The notes: generated from the sequence alone by a model not told the origin. A stretch of 64,000 nt of DNA from Diplosphaera chodatii (GCA_032358165.1 JAALGY010000015.1:2852001-2916000), one strand, 5' to 3'. Numbered from the stretch's first letter, positions 1 through 12,452 are shown. Translations and numbers: made by a program.

Positions 1-180
1 GGCGTTGGCAGCCGCCTGTGCATCCAGGCAGCTCCAAGGGAAAGGGATGGGTCCAGTGTTGAGCGCGTGAGCAGCCTCTTTGCGAAGATCAGGCGGCTCA
101 GCAGCGGCTCTGGACATCTTGCCACTGCACAATGTGGCCGTGAGCGGCGGCCCGCCGCCAGAGGTGAGGAATACCGCTGA
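1..180 (+). CDS. Possible 3' exon of an unknown gene (partial)
   Basis: Frame 1 is open from the first base of the window to a TGA at 178-180. It reads as a basic, serine-rich peptide containing VERVSSLFAKIRRLSS. A GTGAGG at about 163 could instead be a splice donor. There is no recognisable domain and no start codon in the window. It could be the end of a gene that begins upstream or a chance opening, and I favour neither strongly. Confidence 0.2.
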   Translation, partial: GVGSRLCIQAAPRERDGSSVERVSSLFAKIRRLSSGSGHLATAQCGRERRPAARGEEYR

Positions 181-1250
181 CACCTGCCGGGATCTTCTCA
201 GGTCTTGGTGCTGACACTGCCGAGCCTTCCGCCGAAGCCATTGGCCAGACTATGAAAGGCCTCAGTCGTGCTGCAGAAGACCGCATCCTGTTGTGCTGTT
301 GTGGAGGGGGCACCCTAATGCGTCTGAGGTTCACAGTTCCACATTATCGGGCACCAAAAGGCCGGCGCTCAATGCAGAACGCCCCCTGCTCCCTACAGTT
401 GACCCGCAGCCGTATGAGCTGCCTGTTGTACCCTCTGTGCCAGATAAAACAGCGAACTGCCCGCCGAGTGCGGGCTTTGTCACTGCCTGGATCCGTGTAT
501 AAGGACCTTTGGCAACTGGAAACCTAGCGCACAGCTGGCTCCAGCCGCTGCAAGGCGGCGGACGCCACCACCACAGAACAGCATGCATCAACCCGCTGAG
601 GGTTTGCGCGCTGGTGTGCTTGCCGGTGCGTGGCACATCTCGACACTGCCGCACAGCAGGTGTACCAGCGGTCCTTTGCGGTGGCAATGGTACCTGCTCG
701 CGTGCGATCGTGATTGCGTTGATAACGTATGCGATAAGACGGCATTAGCAGGCAGCTTTGAGGCCGCACGGGCGTACAACGGATTAAGGAACCCTTATCC
801 AGCCGTGATGTCAGTCGTGAAGTTCTGCGCACAGTTTCCTTGGCGCACCGTTAGGTTTGCCAAGGTGTGCCAAAACCCAGGGCTTGCGCCTCTGCAGACT
901 GAACAGCTGTGCGCCGAGCACTGCGGTGCGTACCAGCCAGGAGGTTTTCTAATCAGGTTGCTGGGTGCGTTGCTGTCCAGCGCTTCGGCCTCGTCAGCAG
1001 ATGTCGCGGTCACTTGACAGGTAGCACGGCTGTACGCTCGTCAGCCCGCAGCCTTGCCCGCGATCCTGCGTTGTTATACTGTCACACGCCACATTTCGAG
1101 CCACGAACGCGGGTGATTTGCCACGGATATCATTCACAAACCTGCAGAGGACAGTCGCCTGTGAGGCTGACGTCTTTTTGCATCGCTTGCATGCCTTCTT
1201 CAGCTTATACTTGGTGCCAATGTGCCTGCAGGTGCCAGTGGCAAAGCAGC
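181..1250. other. Intergenic/5' region of Myb-ankyrin gene 1
   Basis: About 1.07 kb with no coding segment I can support. Short open frames occur on both strands but overlap one another and show no family motif. It probably holds the 5' untranslated region and promoter of the gene starting at 1251. Confidence 0.4.
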
Positions 1251-4200
1251 ATGCCGCCGTCGGGCACGACGGTAGTGCGCGACCGGCCCAACCAGCGGTG
1301 GACGGTCACAGAGGAGTCCGCACTTCGCCGAGGCGTTGCCAAGTGCGCTGTATACTGCAGCACTTTGCAGAGGACTCTCGGTTGTGTCTGCCTGCTCACA
1401 TTATGGCGTTGCGAGAAGCCTCGCACCAGTCAGAAGCAGCTGCCGAGCTGTGTAGGCGCCCTCAAGCTTACACCTTGCCGCCTGTACTACAGACACGGCG
1501 TTGGGAAGTGGCAGCAGGTCATCACCGACCCCGACGAAGACATCGGCCCACAGCTGAAGGCCCGTCCAATGTCGACCTGAAGGTGCGGGCGGCGCATGAT
1601 GTACAGCCAGATGCATGCAATGCCATGCACAGTATACACTAGGATGCCTCATACTTGGGGGGCCACAGTAGGATGCCTCATGCCGTGTGGCTGCCGCTGC
1701 GTGCATCGCGTTGGAGGTAGGTTCAGATTTGCAACATGGGCTGCACGCAGGACAAGTGGCGCAACATGCGTGAGAAGCCGGCCAAGGCTTCAGCGCAGAA
1801 GCGGCTGAGGCGACCAAGCGTGGAGGTGACTCCATGCCTGCTCAGCTCCCTGCTTGTGATCGACACGCCTGAGAGGCTGCGCACGGCCTGCTCCGCATCC
1901 AGCGGGTGGCAGCAGCAGCGCAGATATGATAGCTGCTGCAAGGCAGACCTGGCACTCAGGACTGTGCTACTATGTCGGCTTTGCCCAACTGCAGCAACAG
2001 GTCTCACGTTGATCACCCATACTGCAGGCTGATGCAGCCAAGCGGCAGCGGCAGGAGGTGACAGCCTTGGCGATGCCAAACGTGAGCATGGGCGTCAGCC
2101 CGACGCCAGCCACTGCGTGGCAGGCGGCGCTGAACCCAATGCTGTCCTTTGCTGACGGCAGCATGGCAGCCAGCATGGCCCACAGCTTCGCCCCAGCATC
2201 GATGCCCCTGGCGCTCCAGGTGAGCGAGGCTGCGAGGGACATACCCTTGCATGCAATCAGCTGCCTCCTCTGCAGCGTTCCATGCACGCTGATCTATAAT
2301 CATGCTGGGATCTGCCCGAGGCATGCCCGAGCATTGCCACTGCTTGGTCAGCATGTGCATACTGCTCATGTGATTGTCACGAGATTGCAAGTCTCAGCCT
2401 TGTAGACATCAGACCTCGTTCCTGTTCAATGACATAGTTGTGTGCAATACTGCAGGGCATGGCGGAGATGGCGCTGTACGGCGACGCATGGGCGGCGGCG
2501 CGGGAGCACCACCTGATGCTGCTGGTCGCGGAGCAGCGGGGCGTGCCCATCACGCAGGCGACGCCGCCGGCGCGCGGCTTCGCCAGCACAGGGGCGCGGA
2601 AGCCGCTGGGCAGCCAGGGCGCCAAGAAGTGAGCTTTCGGCACTTTTGCATGCATAACAGGTCTCTCGTGCTTTGCCTACAGTGAGAACTAGGAGCGGCA
2701 CGTGGTACTGGATGGGACTCCTTAAACCTGCAGCACCTTGTGCATGCTCCACGTAGGACGTATAGCTCGGCCCGTATGCCCCATGCCCTGCCGGGCAACC
2801 TGTGCCTCACCCTGCTGAGCTTTATCAGGCCCGGCACCAGTCGAGTGCATGCAGGAAGTATGTCACTGGCTTTTGTGCAGGATGCCGGATGTAGCTGTAG
2901 GAAGCATAGGAGCTTGAGTATGCAGGAAGCAGTAGCAATTTGCCCTACCCCGTAGTGGATGCAAGGAACCTCACCCTGGAGTACTTTACAAGACAGGGAA
3001 GCAGAAGGAAGCACAAGCAGCTCAGCCACCCTGTACTCTGTCCCTGTCAGACTTTGGCATTCCTGCTTGTTCAGCTGATGTGGTCACCATCACAATGCCT
3101 CCACCTCCAGGTCGGTCGCAACGCTGTCTACGGGCGCGAGGAGGCTGTGCGCGGCGCTGCGGAGCGCGTGCGCTGAGCTGGACGTGGCGGTGGTGTCGCA
3201 GCTGCTGCTGGCGGGCGCGGATGCCGGGGCGGCTGGCAGCGACGGCCGCACAGCCGCGCATGCGCTGGCGGAGGCGGCGCACGGGACGCAGGGCGCCGCC
3301 GTGGCGGGCCTGATCGCCAACATGCTGCTGCGGCACGGCGCGCAGGTGAGCAGGGGGCCTGCGCATCCCGCCGGGCAGAGGGTTTGCTGGTTAGCTGCGA
3401 CCAGCGCGTCTGAGATGCCGGCCGGTGTCTGCGTGCTGGTTGGTCGCTGCACAGAGCTGCAGTACAGCACATAGGGCAACAGCTTGCATGCAAGTTCCGC
3501 CGGGGCTCACAGCGTCGCCTATCTTAGGGCCCAGTATATATGGTGTGAGGCAGCGGTACCGCGGGTGCCGGCTGGGCCGCCGTGCTACTGCGTGTTAAGC
3601 CGTTACTGGGGCCCATGTCGCTGTGGCTCCTGCCAGTGGGCCCCTTATGTAATTTGAGTCATGTCGTGCGGTTGAGTCAGCGGGGCAATACAGCGGCCCC
3701 GGCTGGCCCTCCTGCAATTGGCCGCCGCTGATGCGCCCAGCAAATCTTTTGCAGAGCACATGTTGCGGCGCCAGTGGCAAGCTACTGTGCGGGCGGCGGT
3801 TCAGTACACGCATGTGCGCTGCACGGTGTCTAGGTTCTCCTCCCGCCATGACCCCCTGCTCGTGGCAGCCCCAGGGCGCTGTGATGCAAATCACTGATCA
3901 CGGGACAAACCGCCGTAGCTTCCAGCTGGCGCCGCTGAGTCAGCGGCGCCGGCCGGCGTTAGGTAAGCATGCTGGAGGGCGGCTGACCAGCCGAAGCATG
4001 CCACATCGTACTCTGGGCTCATGCTGACACTGCTGCTGTGCACCTGCGTCGCAGCTGGACGTCCAGGATTCTGCGGGGGCGACGCCGCTGCACCTGGCTG
4101 CGGACGCACCGGCGGCGGCGGTGCTGCTGGCGGCAGCTGCGCCCGTGAACGCTGTGAACAATGCAGGTCGGTTCTGCGGCGCTGCCGGGCCTGACTGCAC

Positions 4201-5228
4201 CCCTGTGAGTGCTGCAGCGCACTTGCCAGCTGGCAGGGTTGTGGTGTGTGGCGGGGCTTCACGGTCGCAGGTCTCCTGATCTGCAGCTGAGGGGTGTGTG
4301 GTGACCGCTGCAGCGGAGACGCCGCTCTTTGGGGCGGCAGCCGCCGGCGCTACGGGGCTGATCCGCGTCCTGGCGCGTCATGGCGCAAACCTGGACCAGC
4401 AGGATGACTGCGGGGAGACAGCCCTCATCAGGGCCTGCAGCAGGTACAGGCCAGGTTTCCAGGTTGGTACGCTGTACTGCTCAGGGCATGCAGCAGGTAC
4501 AGGCTGAGAGCTTGGAGTTTAGGTCCTGCACTGATCAGGCAGCAGGGGCCCATCAGGGTGGACAACCTGAGCTGTGCTCGGCAGCTCAGCCCAGAGGTAG
4601 CTGGGCTCGGCTGCTCAGGCCTGCAGACCGTTACACCAAACCTGATGCCGTCATGAGCCTGATGTTTTGCCATGGAATGTGCAGGGAGGACGCCACGGAG
4701 GCGGTGCTGTGCCTGCTGGAGGTGGGGGCCACGGTGGCGCCGGTCGACGGCGCTGGTCGCACAGCCCTGCACGCTGCCGCCGAGGTGCGCCCCAGCCCCT
4801 ACACCGCCTGGCAGCTCACGCCATTCATCCACCCTCTTGCCTGAGATCCAGGGCTGATGACAGCGTCATGCTTGCTCAGCGTCAATCGGCTATGCATCAG
4901 GCGAATGTCCTTGTAGATGAGGGCTGACTCGCGGGGGTGATGCGTGCTGCAGGCTGGCAACGGCATGGTGGTCTCGGCGCTGCTGGCGCACGGGGCGGCG
5001 GCGCAGATCCGGGTGCAGGATGCCGCGGGGGACACCCCCCTGGTGCTCGCTGGCCGCAACGGCCACGCGCAGGTGGGAGGGGCGAATGCTGCACCTGCAC
5101 AGGGACGCACTCTGCCAATCATGCAGCGATTCTTCGTGCTGTGGGGTCAAATCTTGCAAGTGATGTGCATGCAATGCCTGCAGGTCGCGGCGCAGCTCAT
5201 GTCAGCACTCGGAGCACTGGGCCGCTGA
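1251..5228 (+). CDS. Telobox Myb-ankyrin protein 1 (frameshifted Myb exon)
   Basis: Predicted exons: 1251-1342, 1493-1582, 1751-1825, 2028-2219, 2456-2628, 3111-3345, 4055-4166, 4314-4443, 4685-4784, 4953-5072, 5184-5228. The start MPPSG is followed by a single Myb domain (NQRWT...KHGVGKWQ...NVDLK...DKWRNM) of the telomere-repeat-binding, single-Myb type. An alanine-rich linker and then ankyrin repeats (e.g. [32 protein letters not shown]) follow. The donor at 2628 (AA|GTGAGC) and the acceptor at 3110 join in phase, which supports one fused gene rather than a Myb gene plus an ankyrin gene. Exon 2 is one base short: the codons before and after about 1562-1566 lie in different frames, while its paralogue at 7842 is intact. 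With one base restored the exons sum to 455 codons. It may be a recent pseudogene or a sequence error. Inferred role: nuclear DNA-binding protein. Confidence 0.72.
1560..1568 (+). other. Single-base deletion in Myb exon
   Basis: Upstream codons read G-P-Q-L-K-A-R and downstream codons read N-V-D-L-K, but in different frames. The paralogue has 24 bases over the eight codons A-R-x-N-V-D-L-K and this copy has 23. The missing base lies in the codons for R-S of the expected A-R-S-N-V-D motif. Confidence 0.75.
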
Positions 5229-7841
5229 CCCCTGCAAATGACATGTGTCAGCATGACGCACCGCTACCGCAGCAGGCTGCGGCGTCAGGCAGCAAGGACG
5301 GGCGCATGGCAGCACTTGCGGCGGCTTGCGACGATAACAGTACAGACATTTATGATGAATGCGCGCTGGCCTGGTGCCAGCTGTGCATATAACGCATCAA
5401 TCGTCGCTGCAGACAGCAAACCTATCAGCTCGCCTTTACAGCTATCAGTGGCTGGAAGCGCCAGCCGTGCTGCTGGCAACAGCGGCATGTGCAGCTCGAG
5501 TGTGCAGCCTTAGCAGGGGCCCTGCCGCAGCCTATCGTACAGCGCGGCAGCCCTGGCATGGGTCTGGCACCAGCATGCGCCTGTCATCGTGCACGGCAAT
5601 GCTGGTGCCACCTCATGCCACCTCAGATGCGCCGCTCGCTGCTAGACCTAGTTTCATCATTGCCAGCATTAGCTGTGGTTTCCCGCAGTAGTGCCTTCGC
5701 ACATCCTACTGGATGCAGAGCGAAGGGCTTTGTTTCCCCCTTGGGATGTGCTTGGGGCTTGTGGCGCCCTTTGAGCACACCACCATCATAACAGGTTGCT
5801 TTGTCAGCGGGGCGCACTGGCGTGCTCTGTATCTGCCAGCGCCCCCAGAGAGCATGTCCTGTTGGCAGATGCATAGATCTGCCCACTTTCAGTTGCCACT
5901 TTTGTCAGTATATACTTGCATGAAGAACCGTCGCCTGGGATATGGAGATGCTGGCCACGCAGACAATTGACTCTGTCGCTAGTGAAGGCACGGTACAACT
6001 ATCATTTGCAGCATTTTGATTGATTTGACAGCTGCTGAACACAGCAACAGCAGACATACAGTTTGGCAACGTTTAGACACGGCGCTTGTGCCGAGTGATT
6101 CAGCCCCAGTAAAGCCTGCGTTGTCACTTGTAGATCGAAGTCAGCTTTATGACCTGCAATGTAAAGGCTATCACAGCAACCCCAGCTCATACCGTAATTG
6201 CAACAGCTACCCTGGGTACATGAGCCAGCCACAGTGCCACACCCAGCGGCAGCGGTGCTGGACACCTGCATGGTTGAGCATGGGCACAGTCCTCAACAAA
6301 CTTGTGATCAAGGATCAACGCGAGGGCGCAACACCCATCAGAGCATGATGTGGTTCTCGCAGATGCAGCATGCAGGGCCGCCTAGGGTTCCCCACCCTCT
6401 TGAGTCAAGAGTTCAGGTGACGACTGCCAGGTGCCACCTGCCACGAGTGTTTCACACGATCTGCCGATCATCCGCGAATCCTCCGAGTTTCCGCCAAGGC
6501 AGCTCGACTCGCGAGCACCGTTGCTTAGAGACACGTCCCAGGTACAGTTCTGTAACGCAGATGTCCACTTTCCGCAGCGATCAGAGCTGGCAGGGCGCGT
6601 TGCACGGGACCGCAGCACTACAGGTGTTTCTTCGGGCTGCTGACAGAGGTGTCCCACCGCTGGGGGACGGGCTCACCACGTGCAGCACTGTCACAAACGC
6701 TACAGGTGGGTGACACGCAGCGCTCTGGCCGCAGTGCCCCGGGGTGAGGCTTCCGTGCCGGTTGTGCCCGCTGTGTGGCGCTGTCAAAAGCTGGCGTCAG
6801 GGGTTGGGTGCAACCCTTCGGCGCCCTAAATTACAACACCCAGGTCGGCCCCAGCAGCCCAGTTGCGCAGTTGTAAGCAGCTTCGCGCGGGATACAGCTG
6901 GATTGCAGCCTGGGGTGGAAGCTGTGCCGTGGGATAGACCCGCTTGGGAGCACGGTGTCGGAGGGTCTTTGCACATTGGTAGCGGTACTGCAGAGCCCAC
7001 AACAGGCGTTGACCCGCCCTTTTTGTGCTCCTTGTGCCTGTACCCGAAGTGCTGGTGCTGTGCGACGAGGCACATGATCAGCGGTTATGGTGCCGAGGTC
7101 ATTGCACAAGCTGGCTGACATACCGGTGCCCGTGCGGCCTTCTAGCCTGCCCAAAGCGACCCTACAGCATTTGTGGCTGGTCACTAGATCCTAAGGCAGC
7201 AATTCAACGGGGTCCTGCGAAACAGATCGGCTGCCTGCACCATGTTGGCACGCGGGATGTGACCGAATGAAAGCCTCCGAAAGCATTTTGCAGCGACAGC
7301 TGCGGCTGCAGCGACCAGCTGGCCTGTGTTTCGGTCACAAAGGCACAGCAATGCTGTCTGACGATCAGCGTTTGACCATGATGCCCTACTGGGGCAGCTC
7401 GGGTGACAGTCTGCCACGAGTACGAGCGTATAGTACCAGGCCCTGCCACCCACAGCGGGCGGCGGAAGCTTTGTCAGAAAGGTTCTATATGGCCTCGAAA
7501 CACAGCTCGGCTGTCACTGCGGTCCGCGGAGCTTCCAGCTCGTGCCCAGCGGCAGAGTGTGACTCAGGTGACTCAGGTCGACACCCCTCACACCAGAGGG
7601 TCAGCCGCCACGGCTGGTGGGGCGGTGGAATCGTATGTAGGGCGTCACGCATACAGCTTCTGAACTGTATGGGATGCTCGACTGCAGGTGACAGCCAGGC
7701 CGGTTATTGCTGTGCGACGTTGCATGGGGTGCTGGCAGTGGCCAGCATAGTGTTGGGCAGCTGAGCGCAGCGGCGGCGAGGGCCGCTGCAGCGGCGAGGG
7801 CGGCGGGCGCGTGGTGGCCGGGCGGCCAGGCATGCCGCCGG
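5229..7841. other. 2.6-kb spacer between the two Myb-ankyrin paralogues
   Basis: No exon could be supported. Several 80-170-codon open frames on both strands lack motifs and overlap each other. The 3' end of gene 1 and the 5' region of gene 2 must lie here. An ATG at 7707 is in frame with gene 2 and would add an alanine-rich N-terminus of 45 residues. Confidence 0.4.
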
Positions 7842-10800
7842 ATGCCGCCTGATCCTGTGCCGCCGCCGCGGGAGCGCCCCAACCAGCGGTGGACGCCCGC
7901 CGAGGAAAACGCCCTGAAGGCCGGCATCCAGAAGCACGGCTTCGGGAAATGGCAGGCCATCATCTCCGACCCGGACCCAGCCATTGGGCCGATGCTGGCC
8001 GCCCGCACAAATGTAGATCTGAAGGACAAATGGCGGAATATGCGGCCGAAAGACAGGAAGTCTGGCGGCAAGCGGCGCCGCCCCTCGGGCCCGCCCACCG
8101 TGTGCGACCCGTCGCTGTTCCAGCTGCACCCAGCCACGCAGCTGCCGATGGGGTACCTGCACGGCGGCGCGGGGCCGCTGCAGTTCAGCGGTGACGACCC
8201 GCGGCTGCTGGGCTACGGGTCGCTGTCCGCCCCGGGGCCGCCGTCGCTGCCGGCCTTTGGCGGCGGCGGCGGCCTGCACCCCCAGTCACTCGCAGGCGGC
8301 CTCTCCCCCGCGGCGCTGCTGCAGCAGCAGCTCATGCAGCAGCAGCTGGCGCAGCACCAGCAGCAGCTCGCGCACCAGCAGCTGGCGCAGCACGCGTGCT
8401 ATGGCCTCGCCTCCCCGCCCATGGCTGCGGGCCTGTCCGCAGGCATCGGCGGCAGCTTTGGCGGCCTGTCGCTGCAGCAGGAACCCAGCTACGGGCTGCA
8501 GGGGCACCACCCTCACCAACAGCAGCCAGGGTTCGGCGGTGCAGCAGCCCAGGGGGGCTTCCACAACTATGGCGGCGGCGGCGGCGGCCTGGGCGGCGGT
8601 TTGCCGCTCACGTCGTCGCTGCTCCAACAGCAACAGCAGCAGCTGCAGCAGCAGCAGCAGATGGCATTCGGACTGCAGGGGGGCCCCGGGCCGCAGCAGG
8701 CGCCCGGCGGCTTCCACAGCCTGAGCGCCAGCGGCCACCTGGGGCTACAGGGGGGCCTGGGGGCCTGGGGCCACGCAGGCGGCAGCAGTGGTAATGTCGG
8801 GTTCTCGGCCTTGAGCGCCAACGCGCTCTCCGGCGTTTCCGGCGGCTCGCCCCCTGGAGGCAGCCCGTTTGGCGGCGGTGGCGGTCTGCTGCCTGCGTCG
8901 GTGCGGGGCTGTCGCAGCAAACAACCTCCTGACGCTCTCCTCCATTCCCTTGATGTGTGGCGGCGCACCTAGCTGCAACTGGCGGCCATGCTGCGTGGTC
9001 CCCGGTACTGCTGGTGCATCGTGCTCACCACCGTGCAGCTTGCGGCTTGCAAGGTTTTCTGCATGAAATGTAGACTCGGCCTGTTGATAACAGGCGGCCG
9101 CAGCGGACCTGCAGCTGGGGCTGCAGGCGCAGGGCGGGGCGGGCGCCCCGCTGCAGGGTGGGCCCCTGTCCCCCGGCATGCCCGCCGTCGCGCAGCTCAG
9201 CCTGGTGTCGCCGATGGTGCGCGCCCACTCCGCACCCGAGCCCGAGCCGTCCCCCGGCACAGCCGCCGCCAAGCAGGTGTGGTCACTTCCCCCCCCTTTC
9301 GCTCTCATGTGTCCCCCCTCATGGAGCTCTCTGATTGTGAATCACACTGGCAGTGTGCCCGCTGCACGCTGGTGCTGTGGTGTTCTTCATGCTGTGCATG
9401 TGCTGGTGTCCCATGCCCGCTGCATCCATGTTCATCGGGCCTGGCACTGGACGTGTCTGACATGCGCTTGCTCACACCGCCTACATGGTCCAGTATGCTG
9501 ATGGAGCTGGCCCTGCTGCACGTGCACAGGCGGCGTTTCCCGCGGGCGGCGGCGGCAGCGGCGGCGCCTCCCCCCTGCTGCAGGGTGCCCAGGCGCTGCA
9601 GCCGGGGGCCTCGCTGCCGACCCGGCTGCCATCAGGGACCCCGGTGCGCCTGCAGCCGCTGCACCTCCATGCCTGGAGGTTTACTTTCCTATATTCAGGG
9701 GTTGCATCCGTGTAGTGGCCTGAACACCTGCTGTTTCTTCGCGGGGTTGCTGAAGCTGCATGAAGCACGCCTGCGCTCGTGTCAGGCAGCTGCGGAACCC
9801 CGTCATCTGCACATGTCTCCCTCCCCCCCTGCAGTACGGGCTGGATGAGGGCGGGCGGCAGCGCAGCGGCAGCAACCTGGCGCGGGAGCACCTGACCGGG
9901 GCCGGCCGCGCCCGGCCGCCGCAGCCAGGGCAGAGCTCCGGGTGCGCAGCACCACACATGTCATGGCCACAGGGGACTGACAGACGTCTGCAGGTCCCCA
10001 GAAACAGCATGACGGTGCAGCAACATGCATGAAGCCCAGACTGTCAACAAGGGCTGCGCAAGCATCACAGGTGCACATGTCACATGCCAAAACTGGTGCT
10101 GAGGGGCAGGCATCTAAGTCTGCGCTGCACTCCACTGCCAGTGGACCCCAAAGGCTGCCTCCGTCATGCCTGCATGCTCAGCGGCGCTGCACATTCTGCA
10201 GACGGCTGCCGCTGCTGCACGAGGCGTGCGCCGCTGTGGATGTGGCCGCCGTGGTGGCTGCGCTGTCGGTGGCGGCGGATGTCAGCGAGGCGACGGCGGA
10301 CGGACAGACGGCGCTGCATGCGCTGGCGGCGGGGGTGCAGAATGCGATGCAGGCCGCCACTGGCCGTGCAATTGCAGCCGCCCTAGTGCAGACTGGCCTC
10401 CAGGTCAATGCCAAGGACGCTGCTGGAGCTACGCCGCTGCACCTGGCAGCCTCACCCGCAGCCGTGGAGATCCTGCTGGCCGCAGGCGCCTCCCCCCAGG
10501 ACACCAACAATGCGGGTGAGACGCCCCTGTTTGCGGCGACCGAGAGGGGCGCCCTGGGGGTCGTGAATGCGCTGGTTGCGCGAGAGGGCCGCCTCGCGAT
10601 CGACCTGCAGACGGACTGCGGGGAGACCGCCCTCATACGCGCCTGCAGCAGGGAGGAGCTGGCGCAGATCGGGCTGCTGCTGCTGCAGGCGGGGGCGTCG
10701 GTGTCGCCGCGTGATGCGGCCGGCCGCCAGGCCCTGCACGCCGCTGCCGAGGTGCGCGCATCCCCCGGTTTCCAGTAAATAGTCAAATTAAGTTTTTCTT

Positions 10801-11265
10801 GGAATTTTCACTTCACTGGCCCCTTGCTCGGCGCCGTCTGACGATGTTCACGGTCCAACTGAACTGTAGCATGTGCGTGTGTCCAGTCTTGTCTGCTTGC
10901 CCAGACTTTGGTGCTGGGATCAGGGTGAGCTCGAGGTTTCATGTGCACGCCAGCTGGCCGTAGACCCCGGGCACAAGCTGCTGCTTAGCAGTTCTGCGGT
11001 CGGGCGTGTGCATGCAAGCTTTACCAAAGCCACCTTGGTTGTTCTCCACTTTTCGGGCCCTCAGTCTTCGGCTGAGGTGCGACATGCCCTGCTGCAGGCT
11101 GGCGTGGTCACGTTGGTGATGCAGCTGCTGGCGGCGGGCGCGGACGCGAACTCGACCGACGCCAGCGGCGACACGCCGATGATGCTGGCGCTGCGGGGCG
11201 CCAACTCCGCGGTGGTGGCGCTGCTCAACGCGCACTTGGCCGGCGGCGGCGGCGGCGGGCGCTGA
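7842..11265 (+). CDS. Telobox Myb-ankyrin protein 2
   Basis: Predicted exons: 7842-8900, 9094-9276, 9530-9643, 9835-9941, 10202-10751, 11098-11265 (726 residues, all phases agree). Residues about 12-70 are one Myb domain ([31 protein letters not shown]). VDLKDKWRN is the telobox signature of plant telomere-repeat-binding proteins. Residues about 90-480 are low-complexity Gly/Gln/Pro with two glutamine-rich blocks (about 158-188 and 260-276). Residues about 489-726 hold ankyrin repeats ([43 protein letters not shown]). The junction 9941/10202 (GG|A) keeps frame between linker and ankyrin part. The Myb and most ankyrin repeats lie in single large exons, whereas gene 1 splits them with introns. 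Start chosen by match to gene 1; 7707 is the alternative. Likely nuclear; target unknown. Confidence 0.8.
8317..8400 (+). repeat. Glutamine-codon-rich repeat, first block
   Basis: CAG/CAC-rich stretch inside exon 1 of Myb-ankyrin gene 2, coding for alternating QQQ, LAQ and H residues. A second such block lies at about 8620-8668. Such runs are typical of transcription-factor linkers and prone to length change. Confidence 0.7.
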
Positions 11266-12452
11266 GGCGCCGCTGCAGAGGCGAGGCCAGCAGCATCGAT
11301 GGCAGTTGGGGCGGCGGCGGTGGCGGCTGCCCTGCTGCCGTGTCCCTGCAGCAGCAGCACATGATGCTGAGCCTCTACAGCTGCGTGGGCTGTTGCTTCT
11401 CGCAGCCTGCTCAATGCCTATGGCAGCAGGCTGCGACCCCTGGAGGCACAGCACGCAGCACAGCCACCGGCACCAGCCCAGCCCCTGGACTCGTGCTCAC
11501 CGCCGGACGGTTCGCGTGTCTTCCCAAGTCCTGCCACGTCGCGGGCACAGCTGCCGCAGCAAGTTTGGTCAGTGAAAAAGGCACACCCTCATCTTGACGT
11601 GCGGGCACGCGATGCCTCCCTTCCGTTGGCCGCCGTCAAGATGAGGGTCTGCAGCCGCCCGAGAGCCATGCAGCACAATCAGTGGGCACAAGCTGCGCCG
11701 GCATGCCGGGTGGCGCCGGCAGATTGGGGCTACGAGATAACAAGCACAGCTATGAATCAGACTGCGGTCTTCCTGGGCACAGTACCCCTCTTCCTTGCGA
11801 TGGCGCAACATGACCACAGAGGAACCTGTTGGGATGAGCAGCAGCCTGTCCTTGTGCACCGGAAGGCAGCACCCTTGGTCGTCAGTCCCGGGATAATTGG
11901 CGAGGTGCCTGCGGCACAGGCGCCCGGCAGTGCAGGCGCTTCGTGAGAGGGAGTGTGATGCTCGGCTGGTAGCTGGGTGCTGCAGCACCAAGATCAGTTG
12001 ATATTGGCGCTGCCAGAACGTGGCAGCGCCACACTCAGGATCAGGAAGTAAAACAATTTTTGCCTGCTTTCATCTGCATGCCAGTGTAGTGGTCAGAACG
12101 TGCCATGTGTGGAGATGCACATTCGACTGCTGCTGAGTCTTCTGTTGACAATTTTCTTATTTTCCTTTGCCTTGTGCATCATGTCTTGGACCCCACTCAG
12201 AGTGTTCATCGCTGCATTCTGATTGGTATCGATTGGAGTATGATTTGCACCATCAGATTCTTGTCTTGGCCCCGTGGCATGCAACAGCCCATGTTGCATT
12301 TTGATTGGAATTCTCGGAAGACCAGCTGAACCCCACAACCTGACAAAGTAGATCATCGCCCAGAAATGCAACCCGAAGCTGACATGCCTTCCCATCAAAA
12401 GGTGCCTCCTGAGCCAGCGGCCGCACCAGCATTTTCACACTAGCACGCCACC
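11266..12452. other. Convergent intergenic region
   Basis: Lies between the 3' end of Myb-ankyrin gene 2 (+) and the 3' end of the LEA gene (-). No coding segment is supported. It contains the perfect inverted repeat at 11585-11648. Confidence 0.4.
11585..11648. repeat. Perfect 15-bp inverted repeat (hairpin)
   Basis: ACCCTCATCTTGACG at 11585-11599 is exactly reverse-complemented at 11634-11648, with a 34-base loop. It sits about 320 bases past the stop of Myb-ankyrin gene 2, so it may lie in its 3' untranslated region or mark a small folded RNA. Function unknown. Confidence 0.6.

Noticed and set aside
2456..2632. Stop codon TGA at 2630 as the end of a stand-alone Myb gene
   Set aside because: The TGA lies inside a consensus donor (AA|GTGAGC), and splicing to 3111 restores the frame into ankyrin repeats, as in the paralogue.
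8286..8738. 150-codon leucine/glutamine-rich frame on the minus strand
   Set aside because: It is the reverse complement of the Gln-rich linker of Myb-ankyrin gene 2 and has no independent support.
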